Source: Nitrososphaerota archaeon (lineage in GTDB: Archaea; Thermoproteota; Nitrososphaeria; Nitrososphaerales; UBA183). Taken from it: a stretch of 16,900 nt of DNA. The stretch is from positions 10,749 through 27,648 of the forward strand of contig JAPCJN010000018.1 in the NCBI GenBank assembly GCA_027886925.1. The letters are read 5' to 3'. Each line of letters begins with the position of its first letter. Within the stretch, counting starts at the first letter, position 1. A program made the translations under genes and the position numbers. The notes under the pieces were generated by a model. That model did not search any database. It was given only the letters and a program-made list of their open reading frames with translations, and was not told where the DNA came from. Of this stretch, positions 13,725-16,900 are shown piece by piece.

Positions 13725-14090
13725 GTGGTGGAACTCATCGAGTACGTCATCGCCTTCGGGATTTCCGCGGGGGTGGCGGGCGCGAGCATCATGCTTGTCG
13801 ACGGCGCCCTTCCCGGTCTGAATCAGGTAGCGGCACAATCGGCTTCGGACCAGATAGCTAGTGCCGCAAGGATCTCAGTAATTGAGGACAGGAACGTCAC
13901 CCTCCTCGTCCCGCTGCATGGCTCCTCTATCGTGTGTAACAGAGGAGAGCTCTCCATCACTATGAGCAACTCGAGCCGCTCGTATGAGGCGGGGTACCCG
14001 TGCGCATTTGATTTTGAACATCTCGACGGCTCGTGTTCCCTCGATTTCTCAGCGCCAGCTGACTCTCTGCTATTGGAGGTGCAATGTTGA
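13725..14090 (+). CDS. Pilin-like protein 1 (N-terminal helix, no leader)
   Basis: A 121-residue protein with one hydrophobic helix (about 5-25) and an exported domain containing Cys at 71, 93, 104 and 121, which could form disulfides. The N-terminus MVELIEYVIAFGISAGV looks like an already processed pilin: removing Met puts Glu at +5. There is no in-frame upstream start codon that would supply a basic leader. It is probably a minor pilin or filament-associated subunit; no exact family was recognised. GTG 13725 is chosen for the TATA spacing; a GTG/Val ambiguity is possible at the next codons. It is the first gene of a tight five-gene operon. Confidence 0.65.
   Translation: MVELIEYVIAFGISAGVAGASIMLVDGALPGLNQVAAQSASDQIASAARISVIEDRNVTLLVPLHGSSIVCNRGELSITMSNSSRSYEAGYPCAFDFEHLDGSCSLDFSAPADSLLLEVQC
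14076..14081 (+). promoter_or_regulatory. Shine-Dalgarno site for pilin-like protein 2
   Basis: GGAGGT, complementary to the archaeal 16S rRNA 3' end, lies about 10 nt before the TTG at 14092. It decides that start and shows that distal operon genes use SD-led translation. Confidence 0.6.
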
Positions 14091-14091
14091 C

Positions 14092-14478
14092 TTGCCGACG
14101 ACCGCTGTCTCTTCTCTGATCTCTGACGCGGTCTACCTTATCTCGATTGTGGTGCTTTCCGTCTTCCTCGCCCGGCCCGTGTATCTCGTCTACGGCGCAG
14201 CTCAGACGAGGGGGGCGGACATGGTGGCATCCGGCGTCGGAACCATGCTGGACTCGATCTCGCCGGGGACATCGGTGATCACGAGCTTCGAGAGCTATCC
14301 TGGCGTGCAGCTCTCCGTGGTCCTTTCGGGAACGAGCGTGACGGCTTCGTTCGGAAAGTCGGCTGCGACGTTCCACGAGAGGTGGCCTCTCCAGAACGTC
14401 GTGTTGACGCCGGGAGAGTCTTACAACTTTTCTTTTCGGGGGGGAGAGATCGTCGTTGCGCCGGTCAGGCATGGTTGA
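14092..14478 (+). CDS. Pilin-like protein 2
   Basis: A 128-residue protein with one hydrophobic helix (about 8-34, VYLISIVVLSVFLARPVYLV) and a predicted exterior beta-rich domain with many Ser/Thr/Val. No Cys in the mature part. The frame is open upstream to 13984 but that part overlaps the previous gene. TTG 14092 begins one base after the preceding TGA and has a good Shine-Dalgarno site. The family is not recognised. Position and topology suggest a minor pilin of the pilus locus. Its stop overlaps the start of the 34-residue gene by 8 bp. Confidence 0.6.
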   Translation: MPTTAVSSLISDAVYLISIVVLSVFLARPVYLVYGAAQTRGADMVASGVGTMLDSISPGTSVITSFESYPGVQLSVVLSGTSVTASFGKSAATFHERWPLQNVVLTPGESYNFSFRGGEIVVAPVRHG

Positions 14479-14575
14479 CGCCTACATCGAGATCTGCGTC
14501 GCGCTCGTCCTGCTCGCGAGCCTGACGCTGCTCGGTCTCTCGATCGTTCTCTCCCACGTCGCGCTTGGAGGCTGA
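14471..14575 (+). CDS. Tiny single-helix membrane protein (34 residues)
   Basis: From ATG 14471 the ORF reads MVDAYIEICVALVLLASLTL and continues hydrophobic to VALGG before TGA. It overlaps the previous stop by 8 bp and ends 10 bp before the next ATG, so it fills the operon exactly. A central helix of about 25 residues and an acidic N-terminus (MVDAYIE) resemble the start of pilin-like protein 1 (MVELIEY). It may be a minimal pilin or a membrane adaptor. It is below usual gene-calling thresholds. No homologue was recognised. Confidence 0.5.
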   Translation: MVDAYIEICVALVLLASLTLLGLSIVLSHVALGG

Positions 14576-14585
14576 AGCTAGGATC

Positions 14586-14951
14586 ATGAGGTTCCTCGAT
14601 ATCGCCGTTGCCACTGCATACGCCGCAATCTGCGTCTCGTTGATCGTCGTCATGAACCCGGTGACGCCGAGGGAAGGTGCCGTTCAGGCGGTCGGACAGG
14701 CCCGCCTCGACTCTGCTATCTCGGCGTACGTCTTTAGCGTCGGGCTCCCGTTCTTCGCTTCCTCTCCCGAGGTCTCCCTGTGCCAATCCGCGGTTGCAGC
14801 GAGCAACGCGACGATATCTTTCGATGTGTCGGTCTCAGGCTCGAGCTGCCCTTCCATCGTCCCCCCGTCGTTTCCCCTCGCGGCTTCCTCCCTGAGGCTC
14901 GAGCTTCCTGGCAGTGCTGTGGTGATCCAGGCTTGGCTCACAAGGCGATAG
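14586..14951 (+). CDS. Pilin-like protein 3
   Basis: A 121-residue protein beginning MRFLDIAVATAYAAICVSLI, a single hydrophobic helix (about 5-24), followed by an exterior domain with Cys 66 and 88 (possible disulfide) and a Ser/Pro-rich stretch. An in-frame TTG at 14565 would add MEAEARI and overlap the tiny gene; ATG 14586 is preferred because it fits the gap. Topology matches the neighbours, suggesting a third minor pilin or filament tip component. The family is not recognised. Confidence 0.6.
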   Translation: MRFLDIAVATAYAAICVSLIVVMNPVTPREGAVQAVGQARLDSAISAYVFSVGLPFFASSPEVSLCQSAVAASNATISFDVSVSGSSCPSIVPPSFPLAASSLRLELPGSAVVIQAWLTRR

Positions 14952-15721
14952 CAGCGACGCTCGCTTCAGTCTTGCTTTTCACCGCACTCGTCGTCGCCGA
15001 CTCCACGATGATGGCTGCCGAGAACAATTTACTCTCGAGCGAACAGCTCTCGCACATCGAGTCAAGGGAGCTGCTGTTGGGAGAGTCGTTGGCAGGCGCT
15101 TCCTCCGTCCAGCTCCTCTCCCAGGTGCAGGATTACGTCTCTTCGCACGCAGCTGGATGTTCAGAACTTCAGCAGTACCTTGGTTCAATCTCGGCGCAGT
15201 ACTCTACGCATGGGGAGGACTCGGGGATCAACTACTCTGCCGGAGCAGAGGCTGTGACAGCCCAGCCTGGTTATCTTCCGCCCCACGGAGACAACTTGTC
15301 TCTAGTGGCGCCGTTCTCGGGATTCGTCTCGGGAGAACTCGACCTCGTGGCTTCGGTCCATGTCAGTGAGAAGGGTGGCGGGGGCGCTGTGATCCGACAA
15401 AAGGATGAAGTTCATCTCCTTCACCTCCCAGTCTCTCCAGGCGCCGCGTCGTCGCTGTGCACTTTCTCATTGGGCTCTCTGTCACGCACCCTCTCGTCCT
15501 CTTGCAACGCCACCGTCGTCCAGGCTTCATTCGAAGCGGTGCTCCCTCGGCTCGTCCAGCAGGCGGCTTCCCAGGGCTTTGCCCTCACGGCGGGTTGGGG
15601 TTTTCTGGGAGGGGGAGCAGGCTGCTCCGTGAGCTACTGGGTCACGCTTGTGGAATATGGGATTGAGGGAGTGACAGGAACGTTCGACTGGACTGTGCAG
15701 GGTTCTGGGACGACAGCATAG
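14933..15721 (+). CDS. Pilin-like protein 4, larger exported domain
   Basis: A 262-residue protein from TTG 14933. One N-terminal helix (about 5-22) is followed by a large exterior domain, rich in Ser/Gly/Val, with Cys at 76, 176, 191 and 231. The C-terminal half contains aromatic, beta-strand-like segments (CSVSYWVTLVEYGIEGV). It is the longest protein of the set and could be the tip adhesin or a cap subunit (inference). The frame stays open upstream to 14780, but that overlaps the previous gene and lacks an N-terminal helix placement. The 3' end overlaps the convergent TFB gene by 80 bp. Confidence 0.6.
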   Translation: MAHKAIAATLASVLLFTALVVADSTMMAAENNLLSSEQLSHIESRELLLGESLAGASSVQLLSQVQDYVSSHAAGCSELQQYLGSISAQYSTHGEDSGINYSAGAEAVTAQPGYLPPHGDNLSLVAPFSGFVSGELDLVASVHVSEKGGGGAVIRQKDEVHLLHLPVSPGAASSLCTFSLGSLSRTLSSSCNATVVQASFEAVLPRLVQQAASQGFALTAGWGFLGGGAGCSVSYWVTLVEYGIEGVTGTFDWTVQGSGTTA

Positions 15722-16688
15722 GCCTGAGTTCCTCAGAGATCTCGTCCCACCTCGGCCTAAAGAGCTCGCAGAACTGCTCCCTTACCGTGTATTCCGCGAC
15801 GTTGACGCAGGTGGCGACATCCCTTTGAGTGAAGAACCTCCTTCTCGTCTCGCTCTCCGAGACTAGCATCTCGGCGGCATAGAAGCTAGTCGCTGCGAGA
15901 GCGCAGGGGCTGTGCCCGCCTCTCACCGATGAATCCAGCACCCCCAGCGCCCTCCTCGCGAGGTGCAGGAGCCTGTTCTGGTAGCCGAGGGGCGCGCCGA
16001 GCTTCGGCAGGACCTCCGAAAGGCGGTTCGCGACCCTGCCGAGGTGCTCCTCGGCCCTCATCGCGTTCGCCCTGACCGGCGAGTCGAATCCCATCTTTAT
16101 GAGCGTGGACGGCCTCACCTTGTGACCTAGGGCACCGTGCGCCCCGATGACCTCTCGCATACCGACGGTCGAGACCCCATAGATCCTGCAGGCGCTTATT
16201 ATCGAGAATGCGGAGACGGCGGCTATCGTATACCCTGTCCTCTGCTTCCTGATAGCGAGCAGTCCCTTGGCTATCGTTATCGATTGTCCTATTATCCCGC
16301 GGGGCAACGCGAGCTTCTCGCATATCCTTTCCATGAGCTTCGCGCAAGGGTAGACTCCCGCCTCGTCGACCTGCGAGTAGTCGGAGATCGTCTTGAGGTA
16401 TTTGAAAGTGGAAGAGGCTTTGGAGAACCCTTTGGAGGTCCTCTCGTCCTGGTCATATTCCATCGGACCTAGGAAGCTTCCGAGCGAGTGGTTCGTGTAG
16501 TCCACCGCCTGGACCTTCTTCGGCGTGCCTGCGCCACGGGCAGAGTTGGCCACGACCTCCTTGGGGGTCACGCTCCCGCACGAGGAACAGACCATCTCCT
16601 CGTCGAGATCGACCATCCTTCCTGAGCAGTGCGGGCACCTCTCATAGCTCCCGTCCCAGACAGCATCCGAATACGCAGAAGTTAGCAT
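15642..16688 (-). CDS. tfb: Transcription initiation factor TFB (divergent)
   Basis: A 348-residue TFIIB-like protein. A zinc ribbon with C18, C21, C34 and C37 (CPHC..CSSC) recruits RNA polymerase. Two cyclin repeats follow at about 110-195 and 210-315, the second ending with the DNA-reading helix VAEYTVREQFCEL. The linker/B-reader region (about 55-75, DYTNHSLGSFLG) is only loosely like standard TFBs. It bridges TBP-bound promoters and polymerase, recognising the BRE element. ATG 16688 is chosen because it places the zinc ribbon near the N-terminus, as in the family, and a weak TATA-like element is 26 nt upstream. A longer frame to 16886 has no family resemblance. The C-terminal tail past residue 325 overlaps the pilus operon. 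Confidence 0.88.
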   Translation of the reverse strand: MLTSAYSDAVWDGSYERCPHCSGRMVDLDEEMVCSSCGSVTPKEVVANSARGAGTPKKVQAVDYTNHSLGSFLGPMEYDQDERTSKGFSKASSTFKYLKTISDYSQVDEAGVYPCAKLMERICEKLALPRGIIGQSITIAKGLLAIRKQRTGYTIAAVSAFSIISACRIYGVSTVGMREVIGAHGALGHKVRPSTLIKMGFDSPVRANAMRAEEHLGRVANRLSEVLPKLGAPLGYQNRLLHLARRALGVLDSSVRGGHSPCALAATSFYAAEMLVSESETRRRFFTQRDVATCVNVAEYTVREQFCELFRPRWDEISEELRPMLSSQNPAQSSRTFLSLPQSHIPQA

Positions 16689-16709
16689 GGGGCGAGCGGC
16701 ACGCCCTCG

Positions 16710-16717
16710 GGTATTCT
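16710..16717 (-). promoter_or_regulatory. Weak TATA-like element of the TFB gene
   Basis: Minus-strand GAGAATAC is centred about 26 nt before ATG 16688. The match is poor, but it is the only A/T-rich patch at the right distance. Confidence 0.35.
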
Positions 16718-16820
16718 CTTGGACCCGCCGCCATGGCAGTCTGCTGTGCGGTTCTATCCCTACAGGACGCTCTGGCCCGTTGTAGAGGGGGTGGGATGCC
16801 TGAAAGTGATCGCCCCCGAA

Positions 16821-16830
16821 CCCTTTAAAA
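16821..16830 (+). promoter_or_regulatory. TATA box of the right-edge gene
   Basis: CCCTTTAAAA is centred about 30 nt before TTG 16855. TTTAAA is palindromic, but no gene start is suitably placed on the other strand. Confidence 0.5.
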
Positions 16831-16854
16831 CTCGTATCAGGCCGAAAATTTCTC

Positions 16855-16900
16855 TTGCTCGAGAAGGTAAAGGACCTGCGCCTCAAGTTCTCCTCCGAGA
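16855..16900 (+). CDS. Probable start of an unknown gene (3' truncated by window)
   Basis: A TTG start at 16855 opens MLEKVKDLRLKFSSE and the frame is still open at the right edge. The TATA box about 30 nt upstream supports a leaderless start, as seen for other first genes here. Fifteen residues are too few to assign a family. Confidence 0.45.
   Translation, partial: MLEKVKDLRLKFSSE

Noticed and set aside
16689..16820. Possible C/D-box small RNA upstream of the right-edge gene
   Set aside because: CTGA- and TGAT-like words occur but not in the right order or spacing for C and D boxes.
16689..16886. N-terminal extension of the TFB frame up to 16886
   Set aside because: The added 66 residues have no TFB resemblance, the zinc ribbon would be far from the N-terminus, and the region carries the promoter and start of a plus-strand gene.
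1..16900. CRISPR arrays, insertion sequences, integrase or attachment sites
   Set aside because: No regularly spaced repeats, transposase motifs or terminal inverted repeats were seen; the tRNA-Glu gene is not followed by a visible partial copy.

Overview
The window looks like a chromosomal piece of a GC-rich archaeon, probably from the Thaumarchaeota/Nitrososphaeria side. Supporting genes are a 74-residue histone, a TFB-type initiation factor, ribosomal protein eS17, a short archaeal triosephosphate isomerase, Cgi121 (KEOPS), an adenylate kinase 6/Fap7-like protein and a tRNA-Glu with encoded CCA. A PfkA-type phosphofructokinase next to glutamate dehydrogenase and triosephosphate isomerase hints at a heterotrophic, sugar/amino-acid metabolising lineage rather than a typical ammonia oxidiser (inference). 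Many genes have a TATA-like box 25-30 nt before the start codon, so leaderless transcripts seem to be the rule for first genes of operons. Distal genes often overlap the preceding stop (ATGA/GTGA).

Layout. Bases 3-2514 hold central carbon and nitrogen metabolism: the PfkA C-terminus (+), glutamate dehydrogenase (-) and triosephosphate isomerase (-). Bases 2515-2841 are a promoter-bearing gap with one possible tiny acidic ORF. Bases 2842-4700 form a tRNA-modification neighbourhood: a Sua5/YrdC-type threonylcarbamoyl-AMP synthase coupled to a THUMP-domain protein (+), converging on Cgi121 and a ubiquitin-like MoaD/SAMP protein (-). Bases 4801-5857 are a TatD-family hydrolase followed by eS17 (-). 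Bases 6053-8758 are on the plus strand: histone, tRNA-Glu(CTC), an EF-Tu/SelB-like protein with a broken GTPase domain, MsrA and an AK6-like kinase.

Bases 8692-15721 are the most interesting part: a divergently transcribed surface-filament locus. The minus-strand operon encodes a TadA/GspE-type secretion ATPase, two half-sized TadB/TadC (GspF-fold) membrane proteins, a small Flp-like prepilin with its own TATA box, and a 599-residue HerA/VirB4-type ATPase whose start overlaps the pilin stop. The plus-strand operon, starting 81 bp away, encodes five small proteins, each with one N-terminal hydrophobic helix (pseudopilin-like), one of only 34 residues. The architecture suggests a Tad-like pilus combined with a DNA-pumping ATPase, possibly a DNA exchange or uptake machine. 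That function is inferred from gene content only.

Bases 15642-16688 hold a divergent TFB (-) whose 3' end overlaps the pilus operon. A gene that probably starts at 16855 (+) runs off the right edge. I see no CRISPR array, insertion sequence, integrase or rRNA.
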